The notes: generated by a model not told the origin, from the letters alone. DNA of 64,000 bases from Sphingomonas sp. J315 (GCF_024666595.1 NZ_CP088296.1:1674001-1738000), one strand, 5' to 3'. Positions 44,748 to 54,139 are shown, counted from the first letter of the stretch. Made by a program: numbers and translations.

Positions 44748-45634
44748 AGCGTTCGTCCCAATGTCCGCAGCACCGCGACCCGCGCCGCTGCCATTGCCAG
44801 CAGTGCGAACGCAAGCGGCACCAGCGCGAGCAGGATCCAGTCGGCATCGGCGAGCGCGATGCTGCCGAGCAGCTCCGACCCCAGTCCAGCGGTCTGTCGC
44901 CCGAGCAGCCAGACCGCACCCAGCGCGGCGAGCGTACCGAGCGCGCCGCCGAGCAAGGTGTCGAGCGCGATCCGCCGCTGGAACAGGCGTGCCACCTGGG
45001 TATCGGTCGACCCCAGCATGTGCAGCACCGCGATGGTGTCGCGATGCGTGTCGAGCCCGGCCCGCGCCGCGAGCAGCACGACGGCGGTGGTCGCCGTCGC
45101 CATCAACAGCACCAGCCCCGCCGCCGCCCAGGTGAGCGTCGCGATGAACCCGGCGACCGGCGAGAGCCATTGTGCATGCTGGTCCACCCTTGCCGCAGGC
45201 GACACCGCCAGCGCGGCCTGACGTACCCGCGCGATCAGCGCCGGGTCGCCGTTCGCCAGGTCGACGTCGATCATTGCGGGCATCGGCAGTTCGGCGTCCA
45301 GCCCCGCGTCGCCCAACCAGGGGCGGAGCAATTCGGCCAGCCGGGCGCGATCAACCTCCGCCACTTGAGTCACGCCCGGAATTGCGCGGATGCGGTCCAC
45401 CAGCGCGCGGGCATTGGCGTCGCGCCGCGCGGCGTCCGCCTCGACCAGCTGGACGGTCAGCCGCCCGGCGAGCTGGCGGTCAAGCGACCGTCCCGCCCCG
45501 GCCATGCCGAAGCCGAGCGCACCGGCGAGCACGGTGAGGAACAGCATGATCGCCATGATCCACACCATCGCGCGCGTGCGCTGGCCGTCGTCGAGCCATC
45601 GATGATGCGGCCGCGACCGACCGATCGCCATCAT
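44744..45634 (-). CDS. ftsX: Cell division protein FtsX
   Basis: FtsX (296 aa) is the permease-like partner of FtsE and couples divisome ATP hydrolysis to periplasmic cell-wall hydrolase activation. An N-terminal membrane helix ([20 protein letters not shown]) is followed by a periplasmic domain (QLVEADAARRDANARALVDR, RIRAIPGVTQVAEVDRARLA) and three further helices, including GFIATLTWAAAGLVLLMATA. The two Met codons at 45634 and 45631 are equivalent starts. The start overlaps the expected end of ftsE (ATGATG). Downstream comes the YdcF-like gene. Confidence 0.88.
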   Translation of the reverse strand: MMAIGRSRPHHRWLDDGQRTRAMVWIMAIMLFLTVLAGALGFGMAGAGRSLDRQLAGRLTVQLVEADAARRDANARALVDRIRAIPGVTQVAEVDRARLAELLRPWLGDAGLDAELPMPAMIDVDLANGDPALIARVRQAALAVSPAARVDQHAQWLSPVAGFIATLTWAAAGLVLLMATATTAVVLLAARAGLDTHRDTIAVLHMLGSTDTQVARLFQRRIALDTLLGGALGTLAALGAVWLLGRQTAGLGSELLGSIALADADWILLALVPLAFALLAMAAARVAVLRTLGRTL

Positions 45635-46337
45635 GCCTCCCCCGATCGGGCGGAAAGCGCAGCGCGCCGGTCGGGTCGAGCACCCGCCCCTTTTCGATCC
45701 GCATCATCCGCGCGTTCGGGATGCGGTTGAGCAGGTGGAAATCGTGCGTCGCGACCACCACGGTGGTGCCGAGCCGGTTGAGCGAATCGAACAGGTGCAA
45801 CAGCCGTTCGGCCATGTCGGGATCGACGTTGCCGGTCGGTTCGTCGGCCACCAGCATCTCCGGGCGTGTGATCACCGCACGCGCAATGGCGATCCGCTGC
45901 TGCTCGCCACCCGACAAGGTCGGCGGTTTGGCCTTGCCACGGTCGGTCAGACCCACCCAGGCGAGCATTTCGCGCACCGGCGCCTCGATCTCCCCCTCGG
46001 GCATGCCCGCGACACGCAGCGGCAGGGCGATATTGTCATAGGCCGAGAGATGCGGGAGCAGGCGGAAGTCCTGGAACACCACCCCGATGCGGCGACGGAA
46101 TCCGGGTAGGCGGCGGCGCGGCAATGCGCCCGCATCCTCGCCGAACAGCCGCACCACGCCGCGCGTCGGTCGCTGGGCGAGGTACAGGAGCTTGAGCAGC
46201 GAGGTCTTGCCCGCGCCCGACGCGCCGGTCAGGAAATAGAACGCGCCGGCGCTGAGCGTGAAACTGACGTCGCTCAGCGTTTCGGTCCCGGTGCCATAGC
46301 GCAGGCCGACATTCTCAAACTGAACGATATTGGCCAT
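45480..46337 (-). CDS. ftsE: Cell division ATP-binding protein FtsE, C-terminus probably misread
   Basis: The ABC ATPase domain is complete: [20 protein letters not shown] (Walker A), [20 protein letters not shown] (Q loop), [20 protein letters not shown] (signature), [19 protein letters not shown] (Walker B) and THDFHLLNR (switch His). The frame as written gives 285 aa; beyond GALRFPPDR it reads the ftsX gene out of frame. A sixth G in the G5 run at 45638-45642 (minus-strand sense) would end FtsE at about 235 aa with TGA at 45631, overlapping ftsX by ATGA, the normal arrangement. The ATG at 46337 is used because it gives [14 protein letters not shown]; the earlier Met is not typical. Confidence 0.87.
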   Translation of the reverse strand: MANIVQFENVGLRYGTGTETLSDVSFTLSAGAFYFLTGASGAGKTSLLKLLYLAQRPTRGVVRLFGEDAGALPRRRLPGFRRRIGVVFQDFRLLPHLSAYDNIALPLRVAGMPEGEIEAPVREMLAWVGLTDRGKAKPPTLSGGEQQRIAIARAVITRPEMLVADEPTGNVDPDMAERLLHLFDSLNRLGTTVVVATHDFHLLNRIPNARMMRIEKGRVLDPTGALRFPPDRGRHDGDRSVAAASSMARRRPAHARDGVDHGDHAVPHRARRCARLRHGRGGTVA

Positions 46338-46524
46338 GTGCCGGCGTCGGCCGCTCCTGATCCTTCTGCCCCGGGCCAGCCATCGCACAGCCATCGGGCG
46401 CGCTCAAGCCGGGCGGCTCGGCGGAACGACTCGGCCCTTGCCATTCGTGCGCTGCAGGTGTTTAGATTCGGGACCGGCGGTTTCCATATTGGGTTGGGAA
46501 AGCTGCCTAGCAACGCGTGCCGCC

Positions 46525-47202
46525 ATGATCCTCGAATGTCCCGAATGCCGAACGCGCTACCTGGTTCCCGACACCGCCATCGGTGCCGACGGGCGCACAG
46601 TGCGCTGCGCCAGCTGCAAACATAGCTGGTTCCAGACTTCGGCCGCCACCGCCGGAGCGACGAAGCCGGTACCCGATCTGATTCGCGCCGACGCCTATTC
46701 CCAGCCGGCACCGGCGGAGGACAAGCCGCGCGACTATGATCCGTTCGCGCATGAGCCGCCGTTCAAGCCGCGCCGCAATCCCGAAAAGCGCTGGACCGCC
46801 GCAGCGGCGATTGCCGGTCTGTCGATGACTGCGGGCGCGGCGGCGATCATCTGGACCGGTGCGCCGGGCATAGCGGCCCAGCTGGGCCTGCCGGTCGGTG
46901 CGGCGCAGACCCCGCTGATCTTCACCGCCCAGTCGGTCGAGCGCAAACCGCGCCTGAATGGCGGCGAGCTGTTCGTGGTCAGCGGGCAGGTGATGAACCC
47001 GACCAAGGAGACGCAGCGCGTTCCCAACATCCTGGCCGAACTGCGCGACGGCAATAACTCGATCGTCTATAGCTGGACGATCACGCCGGACCCGCGTTCG
47101 CTCCCGCCCGGGGGCAGCCTCGACTTCAACAGCGGCAAGCTCGACGTGCCGCAGACCGGCAAGACGATCCAGTTCAGCTTTTCCGGCGAAGGCGGCGAAT
47201 AA
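46525..47202 (+). CDS. MJ0042-type zinc-ribbon membrane protein
   Basis: The 225-residue protein begins with a zinc ribbon [36 protein letters not shown] (two CxxC pairs), an acidic/Pro linker, one membrane helix ([19 protein letters not shown], about residues 88-112), and a C-terminal DUF3426-like periplasmic beta domain with [25 protein letters not shown]. The function is unknown; it may sense or scaffold envelope factors. It is divergent from ftsE with a 187-base gap. The convergent MATE gene overlaps its last 29 bases. Confidence 0.82.
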   Translation: MILECPECRTRYLVPDTAIGADGRTVRCASCKHSWFQTSAATAGATKPVPDLIRADAYSQPAPAEDKPRDYDPFAHEPPFKPRRNPEKRWTAAAAIAGLSMTAGAAAIIWTGAPGIAAQLGLPVGAAQTPLIFTAQSVERKPRLNGGELFVVSGQVMNPTKETQRVPNILAELRDGNNSIVYSWTITPDPRSLPPGGSLDFNSGKLDVPQTGKTIQFSFSGEGGE

Positions 47203-48532
47203 TCCACCACAGGCGTCCGCCATTCAGCAAGGCAGCCGCGACCATCCCGCTGCCCGACGCCCAGACCAGCCCCATCGGCCCCCAGCCATTGTGGACCGTC
47301 CACAGGCCGACCGCGCCGGTCAGCACGAAAAAGGCGAGGATGCCGTTGATGCCCGCCGCGACCTGATCGCCCAGCGAGCGCAGCGCATAGACGCACACCA
47401 CCTGAAGCCCGTCGAACAGGATGAATGGTGCCCAGACCGCAAGCATCAGCGCGGCCAGCGTCGCCACTTCGGCGGACGCGGGAAAGCCCGAAACGATGAG
47501 CGCGGGCGTGAAGATGAGCGGAATTGCGAGCAGACCCAGAATCAGCGCGGCCAGGATTGCGGCGATGCCGGTGCGCGGCCCGGCCTGTGTCGGTACGCCT
47601 TCCCCCACCGCATTGCCCGCGCGCACGCCTGCGGCTGAACCCAGGCCAAGCGCGAAGGCGAAGGTGACGTTGTGGACCGAAAAGACGATCTGGAAGGCGT
47701 GGGTGACCGATTCGCCGAGCTGCGTCGACAGGGCGATCAGGATCGAGAAACCGGCCAGTTCGAGTCCCGATGCGACCGCAGGCACCGCACCGAATGCCAT
47801 CAGCCGCCCGACGCCACGCCACATTTCGGGCGTGCCGAGGTCGCTCCAGTCGCGCACGCCGCGTTCCTTCGCGCGGGGCAGGGTCAGGGCGGCGACGGTC
47901 ATCGCGACCGCGCCGACCATCGTCGCGAACACCGTCGCGCTGGCCGCGCCCACCGCGCCCAGCGCAGGCAGGCCGAACTGGCCGGTGGCGAGGATCCAGG
48001 CGAGGACCGCGTTGAGCGGCAGGATCGAGAGGTTGACCGCCATCACCCGGCGCGGACGGCTGACACCTTCGAGGAAGAAGCTGGCGGCGACGATGATCAG
48101 CTGAAACGGGTAGGCGATCGCCATGATCTGTACGACCCGCGCCGCTTCGGGGGCGATGCCGGGATCCACACCGACGCCAAGCAGCATCGGCAGCGCGAGG
48201 ACGAACAGCAGCACGCCGCTGGTCACGCCCAGGATGCCGCCCAGCACCAGGCCCTGACGCAGCACCGCGCCGGTGGCTGGCAAGTCCTTTGCCCCGTCGG
48301 CGCGGGAGGAGAAGACGAGGACGCCGGTGAGCCAGCCCAGGGCGACGACGATGCCGATAAAGGTCAGCGTGCGGCTGGCCCCAAGCGCCGCGACCTCATG
48401 CGTGCTGACCAGGCCGACGACGATCACGTCGGTGACGTGCAGGATCGTCCAATTGAGGCCGGTCAGCACCACCGGCCAGGCCAGCGCGAGGATGCGGCGA
48501 ATCTCCGCGCGGGTTTCGATGGACAAGGTCAT
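47174..48532 (-). CDS. MATE family efflux transporter
   Basis: The 452-aa protein has 12 predicted membrane helices in two MATE repeats. The first repeat starts [20 protein letters not shown] and [20 protein letters not shown]; the second contains the typical amphipathic cytoplasmic loops and [20 protein letters not shown]. It exports drugs, toxins or cationic metabolites using a Na+ or H+ gradient. The C-terminus overlaps the zinc-ribbon gene end on the opposite strand. It is transcribed away from the downstream tRNA-Leu. Confidence 0.9.
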   Translation of the reverse strand: MTLSIETRAEIRRILALAWPVVLTGLNWTILHVTDVIVVGLVSTHEVAALGASRTLTFIGIVVALGWLTGVLVFSSRADGAKDLPATGAVLRQGLVLGGILGVTSGVLLFVLALPMLLGVGVDPGIAPEAARVVQIMAIAYPFQLIIVAASFFLEGVSRPRRVMAVNLSILPLNAVLAWILATGQFGLPALGAVGAASATVFATMVGAVAMTVAALTLPRAKERGVRDWSDLGTPEMWRGVGRLMAFGAVPAVASGLELAGFSILIALSTQLGESVTHAFQIVFSVHNVTFAFALGLGSAAGVRAGNAVGEGVPTQAGPRTGIAAILAALILGLLAIPLIFTPALIVSGFPASAEVATLAALMLAVWAPFILFDGLQVVCVYALRSLGDQVAAGINGILAFFVLTGAVGLWTVHNGWGPMGLVWASGSGMVAAALLNGGRLWWIIRRLRRKS

Positions 48533-48650
48533 GGGCGGGTCGCCTTAGCGCCAGCGAGGCTTCGACAAAAGGGAGGTTGCATGCCCCCGGGGCTTTGCTA
48601 GGGGCCGCTGCCTTACCCGCCGCCGGTCTGATCCGGTGTGCGAAATCCGT

Positions 48651-48737
48651 GCGGCCATGGCGGAATTGGTAGACGCGCAACGTTGAGGTCGTTGTGGGCG
48701 AAAGCCCGTGGAAGTTCGAGTCTTCTTGGCCGCACCA
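48651..48737 (+). tRNA. tRNA-Leu (GAG)
   Basis: The 87-nt gene begins GCGGCCA and ends TGGCCGC-A-CCA, a perfect acceptor stem with encoded CCA. The D-arm has TGGTAGACGC and the T-arm GAGTTCGAGTCTTC-like pairing (AGTTCGAGTCT). The anticodon loop TTGAGGT closed by CAACG/CGTTG gives GAG, and the long variable arm TGGGCGAAAGCCCGT marks a class II tRNA, which is right for Leu. It lies between the divergent MATE gene and ssb. Confidence 0.95.
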
Positions 48738-48814
48738 TTTCTTGAAAATCTAGTGAAACCAACCCCCTTAGGGGGAAATGGCGCGCCGCGTGTGCCGCGC
48801 GCCAGCCGCCACAA

Positions 48815-49384
48815 TCAGAATGGCACGTCGTCGTCGAGATCGTCGGGGAAGCCGCCGCCAGCGCCGCCGCCGCTGGCCGCGCCACCGCGCGCGCCGCCGC
48901 CATAGCCGCCACCGCCGCTGCCGCCACCGAAGCCGCCGCCGCGATTGCTCGACTGGCCCGCGAACGCGTCATCGCCGCCGCCCCATTCGTCGGCACCGCG
49001 ACCGCCGCCCGCACCGCCGCCCTGTGCGCCGCCGGGCCCGTCGAGCATCACCAGCTTGGCGTCGAAGCCCTGAAGGACGATTTCGGTCGAATAGCGGTCC
49101 TGGCCCTGCTGGTCCTGCCATTTGCGGGTCTGGAGCTGGCCCTCAAGATAGACTTTCGAGCCCTTCCGCAGATAGCGTTCGGCGACGTTGGCGAGCCCCT
49201 CGGAGAACAGCTTGACCGTGTGCCACTCGGTGCGCTCCTTCTTCTCGCCGCTGTTGCGGTCCTTCCAGCTTTCGGAGGTGGCGACGCGCAGTTCGACCAC
49301 CTTGCCGCCGTTCGAGAAGGACCGGCTTTCGGGATCGCGCCCGAGATTGCCGACCAGGATGACCTTGTTGACGCTGCCCGCCAT
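48815..49384 (-). CDS. ssb: Single-stranded DNA-binding protein
   Basis: SSB (189 aa) coats single-stranded DNA in replication and repair. Residues 1-115 hold the OB fold: [40 protein letters not shown] and [21 protein letters not shown] long Gly-rich linker (about 125-175) leads to the acidic tip DLDDDVPF, which binds partner proteins. The linker is unusually Gly/Ala-rich but typical of the phylum. The upstream gap of 35 bases to the divergent DUF4169 gene contains both starts. Confidence 0.96.
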   Translation of the reverse strand: MAGSVNKVILVGNLGRDPESRSFSNGGKVVELRVATSESWKDRNSGEKKERTEWHTVKLFSEGLANVAERYLRKGSKVYLEGQLQTRKWQDQQGQDRYSTEIVLQGFDAKLVMLDGPGGAQGGGAGGGRGADEWGGGDDAFAGQSSNRGGGFGGGSGGGGYGGGARGGAASGGGAGGGFPDDLDDDVPF

Positions 49385-49419
49385 GGAAACTCCGCTAGTA
49401 AATCGATATCGAGAGACGA

Positions 49420-49593
49420 ATGGCCGATATCCTTAACCTGAACAAGGCACGCAAGGCACGCGCGAAGGCGCAGGCCAGCGCAAAGGCTGTGGAGAACCGC
49501 GCCAAATTCGGGCGCACCAAGGCGCAGAAAGCGGCGGACGAAGCCGAGCGCGCCCGGATTTGCGAAAATCTGGACGGCGCGCGGCGGGAGTGA
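49420..49593 (+). CDS. DUF4169 family small basic protein, 57 aa
   Basis: The ATG at 49420 opens a short frame reading [18 protein letters not shown], then [20 protein letters not shown] and ending [12 protein letters not shown]. It is a lysine/alanine-rich helix and fits the DUF4169 family of small alphaproteobacterial proteins, usually followed by a ribosomal or SSB-linked gene. Function is unknown. It is divergent from ssb, with only 35 bases between start codons. The conserved [12 protein letters not shown] is the most family-specific segment. Confidence 0.8.
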   Translation: MADILNLNKARKARAKAQASAKAVENRAKFGRTKAQKAADEAERARICENLDGARRE

Positions 49594-49915
49594 GGTTCGA
49601 CTTTGGCCTGGCCATGGTCAGGGTATAGCAGAATGAGAACATGTAGGAAACATGTTCGGTATTATCGTTCTATATCAGCGAGTAATGGGCGGTCGCGAAA
49701 GGCGGGGCGGGCCGAATCCGACAGATTCGGGCGGCGCGGCGGATTTGGTGAAGCGAACATGTCGCGGGTTTTCGCGCCATCGGCCCGACTTGGGCTGTCG
49801 CCATTCTCGAAGCGCAGGTCGCGGATCGACAATGCCGCGCAGCCTTTACCGAATGTCGGGTTTCAGGCCGCCTGATCGAGCGGCGCAATGTCGCGAATTG
49901 GGTGGTTAGCTGCCT
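49594..49915. other. Intergenic region of 322 bases with no convincing gene
   Basis: Two short open frames cross this stretch, but they have no ribosome binding site, biased codon use or recognisable motif. The left part holds the GAACATGT/ACATGTTC dyad; a third GAACATGT copy lies at 49755-49762. The right part is moderately GC-rich and resembles degraded coding sequence on the minus strand. I would treat it as non-coding or as a relic. Confidence 0.45.
49637..49657. promoter_or_regulatory. Perfect inverted repeat GAACATGT-N5-ACATGTTC
   Basis: Eight-base arms with a five-base spacer (AGGAA). Read as GAAC-N7-AAAC on this strand, it is one base away from the alphaproteobacterial LexA (SOS) box, but no SOS gene is next to it. 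An additional GAACATGT half-site lies at 49755-49762. A protein-binding site is plausible; the regulator is unknown. Confidence 0.35.
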
Positions 49916-50212
49916 TTACAGCCACGGGCTGCTTTGAATGCCTTGATAGAAAAGCTGCCAACCAGCCGGCGGAGGATTAGCAGCTGCGAACGCTTCTTGC
50001 TCGGCCAGCGTCAAGGCTGAAAACCATTGATAAAATCGATCGAAGTAATCTTCGCCGGGGCCCATGCGCCAACCGATGTCTCCGGCTGGCAGCTGGGGAA
50101 AAGCAATCCAAGGCGCGTCCATTCCAAGACCATGACGCGGGCGGAACGACCACAATGGGGTCGTTAGCCGACCGGCAGCTTTCAGGAAATCAATGAGGGT
50201 TAGCTGCCCCAA
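49916..50212 (-). CDS. Hypothetical protein, 98 aa
   Basis: Most of the longer frame at this position is the end of feoB; the real gene is short. A TTG at 50212 (GQLTLIDFLKAAGRLTTPLW) gives 98 residues with the unusual aromatic-rich segment GDIGWRMGPGEDYFDRFYQW FSAL and a C-terminus NPPPAGWQLFYQGIQSS. I recall similar small proteins with a GWRMG-x-GEDY pattern in alphaproteobacteria, but no function. It begins 12 bases after the feoB stop and may be co-transcribed with feoAB. The start choice is uncertain because no ATG is available. Confidence 0.55.
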   Translation of the reverse strand: MGQLTLIDFLKAAGRLTTPLWSFRPRHGLGMDAPWIAFPQLPAGDIGWRMGPGEDYFDRFYQWFSALTLAEQEAFAAANPPPAGWQLFYQGIQSSPWL

Positions 50213-50223
50213 TTGACCCCACC

Positions 50224-52071
50224 CTAAAGCCCCAACCCCTTCGCCGTCCAATAGGTCAGCCCCGCCGCCACATAGGCCGCCGCGAAGAGATAGACGATCA
50301 TCACGATCGGCCATTTCCAGCCATTGGTCTCACGCCGCGCGACCGCGATGGTCGAGAGGCATTGCGGGGCGAAGACGAACCAGACGAGGAAGGCGAGGGC
50401 GGTCGGGAGGGGCCAGCCCTGTGCAAGTTTCTCGCCGAGCGCGGCGGCGCCGGTTTCTTCGTCCGGGGCGTCGATGGCGTAGACGGTCTGGAGCGCGGAG
50501 ACCGCGACTTCGCGCGCGGCCATGGCGGGGATCACCGCGAGGCTCATTTCATGGTTGAAGCCGATCGGGGCGAGGACGACTTCAAGGCCCGATGCGATGC
50601 GGCCGGCGACCGAATATTCGCTTTGCTTCACGCCTTCGGGTGCCACCGGATAGGAGGCGAGCAGCCACAAGGCGACGGTGACGCCCATGATGATCGTGCC
50701 CGCGCGGCGCAGGAAGACATAGGCGCGCTGCCACAGGCCGATCAGCAGGTCGCGGAGCGAGGGGAGCTGATAGCGCGGCATTTCCATCATGAAGCCGCCG
50801 CTCTTGCCGCGCGTCGCGGTCAGGCGCAGCACGAAGGCGGCGAGGATCGCGCCGACGATGCCGAAGACATAGAGGCCGAACAGCACCAGCCCCTGAAGCC
50901 CGATGCCCGGGCCCACGTCGCGCGCGGGGATGAACGCGCCGATGATCAGCATATAGACCGGTAGCCGCGCCGAGCAGGTCATCAGCGGGGCGATCAGGAT
51001 CGTGGTCAGCCGCTCCTTGGGATCGTCGATCGAGCGCGCGGCCATGATGCCCGGAATCGCGCAGGCGAAGGACGAGAGCAACGGGATGAAGGCGCGGCCC
51101 GACAGGCCGACGAGCGACATCAGCCGGTCCATCAGGAAGGCGGCGCGGACCATGTATCCGCTCGCTTCGAGCAGCAGGATGAAGAAGAACAGGATGAGGA
51201 TCTGGGGCAGGAACACCACAACCGATCCGACGCCGGCGATGATCCCCTGGGTCACCAGATCGCCGATGAAACCGCTGGGGAGATTGGCCTGCGCATGCGC
51301 GCCGAGCCATTCCTGGGTCCCCTCGATCCAGCCGATCGGGGCTTCGGACCAGCTGTAGACCGCCTGGAACATCACGAAGAAGAGCGCGATCAGGATCAGC
51401 CAGCCCGCAACCGGGTGGAGCACGACATTGTCGACCGCGCGGGTGAAGGCGCGGCTACGCGGTTGATCGGTGATGGCGAGCGCGGCGATGCGACGCGCGT
51501 CGCGCTGGAAATGGGTGATGTCCGCGTCGGGGGTGGCGGGCGCGGCGGGTCGGCTTGCCCGAAGCACGCCGTCGAGCGCGACGCGCAGCGCGTCGAGGCC
51601 GCGCTTGCGCACCGCGACGGTGGTGACGACCGGCACGCCGAGTTCGGCGGAGAGCTGGTCGGCATCGATCGTCAGGCCGTCGCGGGTCGCCATGTCGATC
51701 ATGTTGAGCGCGACCACCATCGGGCGGCCGAGCTGGCGCAGCTGGAGCACGAAGCGCAGATGGTTTTCGAGGTTGGAGGCGTCGGCGACGACGATCAGCG
51801 CGTCGGGGAGGCGCTCGCCTTCCTGCTTGCCGAGCACGACGTCGCGGGTGACCGCTTCGTCGGGGCTGGACGGATCGAGACTGTAGGTGCCGGGCAGGTC
51901 GACCAGCTCGACCGGGCGGCCATCGTTGAGCGCGAGGCGGCCCGAATGGCGCTCGACCGTGACGCCGGGATAATTGCCGACCTTTTGCCGCGCGCCGGTG
52001 AGCGCGTTGAACAAGGCGGTCTTGCCGGCATTGGGGTTGCCGACCAGCGCGACGAGCGGCTGGGCGTTCAT
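50224..52071 (-). CDS. feoB: Ferrous iron transporter FeoB
   Basis: FeoB (615 aa) imports Fe(II) across the inner membrane. The N-terminal G domain has VALVGNPNAGKTALFNALTG (G1), VELVDLPGTYSLDPSSPDE (G3), VADASNLENHLRF and VALNMIDMA (G4). The membrane half contains the two Gate-type motifs and many helices, including ILFFFILLLEASGYMVRAAF and GIMAARSIDDPKERLTTILI. The length is somewhat below the E. coli protein, typical of compact alphaproteobacterial FeoB. Its start lies next to feoA, with an overlap (ATGA at 52068-52071). Confidence 0.94.
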   Translation of the reverse strand: MNAQPLVALVGNPNAGKTALFNALTGARQKVGNYPGVTVERHSGRLALNDGRPVELVDLPGTYSLDPSSPDEAVTRDVVLGKQEGERLPDALIVVADASNLENHLRFVLQLRQLGRPMVVALNMIDMATRDGLTIDADQLSAELGVPVVTTVAVRKRGLDALRVALDGVLRASRPAAPATPDADITHFQRDARRIAALAITDQPRSRAFTRAVDNVVLHPVAGWLILIALFFVMFQAVYSWSEAPIGWIEGTQEWLGAHAQANLPSGFIGDLVTQGIIAGVGSVVVFLPQILILFFFILLLEASGYMVRAAFLMDRLMSLVGLSGRAFIPLLSSFACAIPGIMAARSIDDPKERLTTILIAPLMTCSARLPVYMLIIGAFIPARDVGPGIGLQGLVLFGLYVFGIVGAILAAFVLRLTATRGKSGGFMMEMPRYQLPSLRDLLIGLWQRAYVFLRRAGTIIMGVTVALWLLASYPVAPEGVKQSEYSVAGRIASGLEVVLAPIGFNHEMSLAVIPAMAAREVAVSALQTVYAIDAPDEETGAAALGEKLAQGWPLPTALAFLVWFVFAPQCLSTIAVARRETNGWKWPIVMIVYLFAAAYVAAGLTYWTAKGLGL

Positions 52072-52316
52072 GCGGCGGGCGCCTTGAGGTGGATCGCCTG
52101 GACGATGTGGCGGCGCAGCGCGACCGTCATCCGCCCGATGCGCACCGCGGCGGGGCCGCCGAACCAGCCGACCGGGCGGATCAGTTCGACCTCGACCCCT
52201 TCGTCCAGCCCGAACTCGCGCAGGCGGCGTGCCTCGTGCGGGGCGAGCGCGGACCAGTCGATCGTGGCGACGGTGGCAGGGAGATTGCGCGGCGCACGCG
52301 CGAGGGAGTCGGTCAT
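52068..52316 (-). CDS. feoA: FeoA family protein
   Basis: FeoA (82 aa) is a small SH3-like cytoplasmic partner of FeoB. The sequence APHEARRLREFGLDEGVEVE and RPVGWFGGPAAVRIGRMTVA LRRH show the domain. The ATG at 52316 has no clear Shine-Dalgarno, and the preceding bases form a Fur-like box; the transcript may begin near the start codon. Coupling to feoB by ATGA is clear. Confidence 0.88.
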   Translation of the reverse strand: MTDSLARAPRNLPATVATIDWSALAPHEARRLREFGLDEGVEVELIRPVGWFGGPAAVRIGRMTVALRRHIVQAIHLKAPAA

Positions 52317-52317
52317 G

Positions 52318-52334
52318 TTGCGAGCGATTATCAA
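52318..52334. promoter_or_regulatory. Fur-like box upstream of feoA
   Basis: On the minus strand the sequence TTGATAATCGCTCGCAA lies 1 base upstream of the feoA ATG. One half TGATAAT matches the Fur consensus half-site perfectly; the other half matches weakly (about three of seven). Ferrous iron transport genes are often Fur-controlled, which supports the assignment, but the match is imperfect. Confidence 0.4.
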
Positions 52335-52435
52335 GAGCGACGGGGAAAAGCCAGCGGGAATAACGTGACATGATATCCTGCACTGGCGGGGGAGGGAGCC
52401 TCTTTGAACCGATGCGCTTGCTTCGATCCCCCTCC

Positions 52436-52476
52436 ACCATGCTGCGCATGGTCCCCCTCCCCCGTTCCGGGGAGGA
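52436..52476. repeat. Intergenic hairpin element (CCATGC/GCATGG and CCTCCCC/GGGGAGG)
   Basis: Two adjacent hairpins occur here: CCATGC-tgc-GCATGG at 52437-52451 and CCTCCCC followed by GGGGAGG at about 52457-52475. This compact, GC-rich pair between feoA and lysS looks like the dispersed intergenic repeats common in sphingomonads. Copy number elsewhere cannot be judged from this window. Confidence 0.45.
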
Positions 52477-52544
52477 ATTGGCAGGTTGCAAATCGGCGCG
52501 CCTTCGCGCACCCGCAGGCTTTGCCTTCACATAGACAGATACAG

Positions 52545-54122
52545 ATGACCGACAGCATTCTCCGCGACGCCGCGCTCACCTCCAAGGCCTGGCCCTATGA
52601 AGAGGCGCGCAAGCTGCTCAAGCGCTATCCGGAGGGGAAGCCCGGCGGTGCGCCGGTGCTGTTCGAGACCGGCTATGGCCCGTCGGGGCTGCCGCATATC
52701 GGGACGTTCAACGAAGTGCTGCGCACCACGATGGTGCGGCGCGCGTTCGAGACGCTGTCCGACCAGCCGACGCGGCTGATCGCGTTCAGCGACGATATGG
52801 ACGGGCTGCGCAAGGTGCCGGACAATGTGCCGAACGGTGGGATGCTGGCGGAGTATATCGGCCATCCGTTGACCAAGGTGCCCGACCCGTTCGGCAAATA
52901 TGAGAGCTTTGCCGCGCACAACAATGCGATGCTGCGCGATTTCCTCGATCGCTTCGGGTTCGATTACGAGTTCGCCTCGTCCACCGACTATTACGGGTCG
53001 GGCAAGTTCGACGATGCGCTGCGCTCGGTGCTGCGCAACTATCAGGGCATCATGGACGTGATGCTGCCGACGCTGCGCGCCGAGCGGCAGGCTACCTATT
53101 CGCCCGTGCTGCCGATCAGCCCGAAGACGGGGATCGTGCTGCAGGTGCCGATCGAGGTGCTCGACCCGGAGACGGGGATGATCGCGTTCACCGACAGCGA
53201 TGGCGAGCGGATCGAGCAGAGCATCTTTGGCGGCAAGTCGAAGCTGCAGTGGAAGGCTGACTGGGCGATGCGCTGGGTCGCTTTGGGCGTCGATTACGAG
53301 ATGTCGGGCAAGGACCTGATCGATTCGGTGACGCAATCGGGCAAGATCGCGCGCGTGCTGGGCGCCCGGCCGCCCGAGGGGTTCAACTACGAGCTGTTCC
53401 TCGACGCCAAGGGTGAGAAGATCAGCAAGACCAAGGGCAACGGCCTGTCGATCGAGCAGTGGCTGACCTATGGCCCCGACGAGAGCCTCGCCTTCTACAT
53501 CTATCGCGAGCCGAAAAAGGCCAAGGCGCTGCATCTGGGGCTGATCCCGCGCGCGGTGGACGATTACTGGCAATTCCGCGCCGCCTATGCCGAGCAGCCG
53601 GTCGAGCAGCGGCTGGGCAATCCGGTGCATCATATTCATAACGGGCCGCCGCCCGCGGGGACGTTGCCGGTGACGTTCGGGCTGTTGCTCAATCTGGTCG
53701 GTGTAATGCGCGAGGCGACCAGGGAGCAGGTCTGGGGCTATCTCGCCAACTACCTCCCCGGCGCGAGCGCGGAGCAATGGCCCGAGCTGGATGCGCTGAT
53801 CGGCTATGCGATCGCCTATGTCCGCGACGTGGCCGAGAAGCCGGTGCGGCGTGCACCCGAGGGGGTGGAGGTCGATGCCTTGCGCGATCTGGACGCCCAG
53901 CTTGCCGAGGCGGGGGCGGATGCCTCGGCGGAGGATCTGCAGAACATCGTCTATGAAATCGGCAAGGCGCGGTTCGGCAAGGAAGCGCTGCGCGACTGGT
54001 TCAAGGCGCTGTACGAAACGCTGCTGGGCAGCTCGCAGGGACCGCGCATGGGGAGCTTTATCGCGCTCTATGGTGTGGAGAACAGCCGCAAGCTGATCGC
54101 CGAGGCGCTGGCGAAGGCGTAG
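52545..54122 (+). CDS. lysS: Lysyl-tRNA synthetase, class I
   Basis: This 525-aa class I LysRS, rather than the usual class II, charges tRNA-Lys. The HIGH motif is ETGYGPSGLPHIGTF, the KMSKS motif is GEKISKTKGNGLSIEQWL, and the lysine-binding pocket region FELALASSTD-type sequence is seen as FDYEFASSTDYYGSGKFDDA. The C-terminal helical domain ends LYGVENSRKLIAEALAKA. Class I LysRS occurs in archaea and many alphaproteobacteria. The ATG at 52545 begins MTDSILRDAALTSKAWPYEE; upstream in-frame sequence lies in a repeat and is not used. Confidence 0.94.
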   Translation: MTDSILRDAALTSKAWPYEEARKLLKRYPEGKPGGAPVLFETGYGPSGLPHIGTFNEVLRTTMVRRAFETLSDQPTRLIAFSDDMDGLRKVPDNVPNGGMLAEYIGHPLTKVPDPFGKYESFAAHNNAMLRDFLDRFGFDYEFASSTDYYGSGKFDDALRSVLRNYQGIMDVMLPTLRAERQATYSPVLPISPKTGIVLQVPIEVLDPETGMIAFTDSDGERIEQSIFGGKSKLQWKADWAMRWVALGVDYEMSGKDLIDSVTQSGKIARVLGARPPEGFNYELFLDAKGEKISKTKGNGLSIEQWLTYGPDESLAFYIYREPKKAKALHLGLIPRAVDDYWQFRAAYAEQPVEQRLGNPVHHIHNGPPPAGTLPVTFGLLLNLVGVMREATREQVWGYLANYLPGASAEQWPELDALIGYAIAYVRDVAEKPVRRAPEGVEVDALRDLDAQLAEAGADASAEDLQNIVYEIGKARFGKEALRDWFKALYETLLGSSQGPRMGSFIALYGVENSRKLIAEALAKA

Positions 54123-54139
54123 CTTGCGCCGACATCTTC

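Noticed and set aside
49637..49657. LexA/SOS box
   Set aside because: GAAC-N7-AAAC differs from the consensus by one base and no SOS gene follows; kept only as a generic dyad.
49603..49909. Two short plus-strand frames (49603-49875 and 49652-49909)
   Set aside because: No ribosome binding site, no recognisable motif and ordinary background codon use; treated as non-coding.
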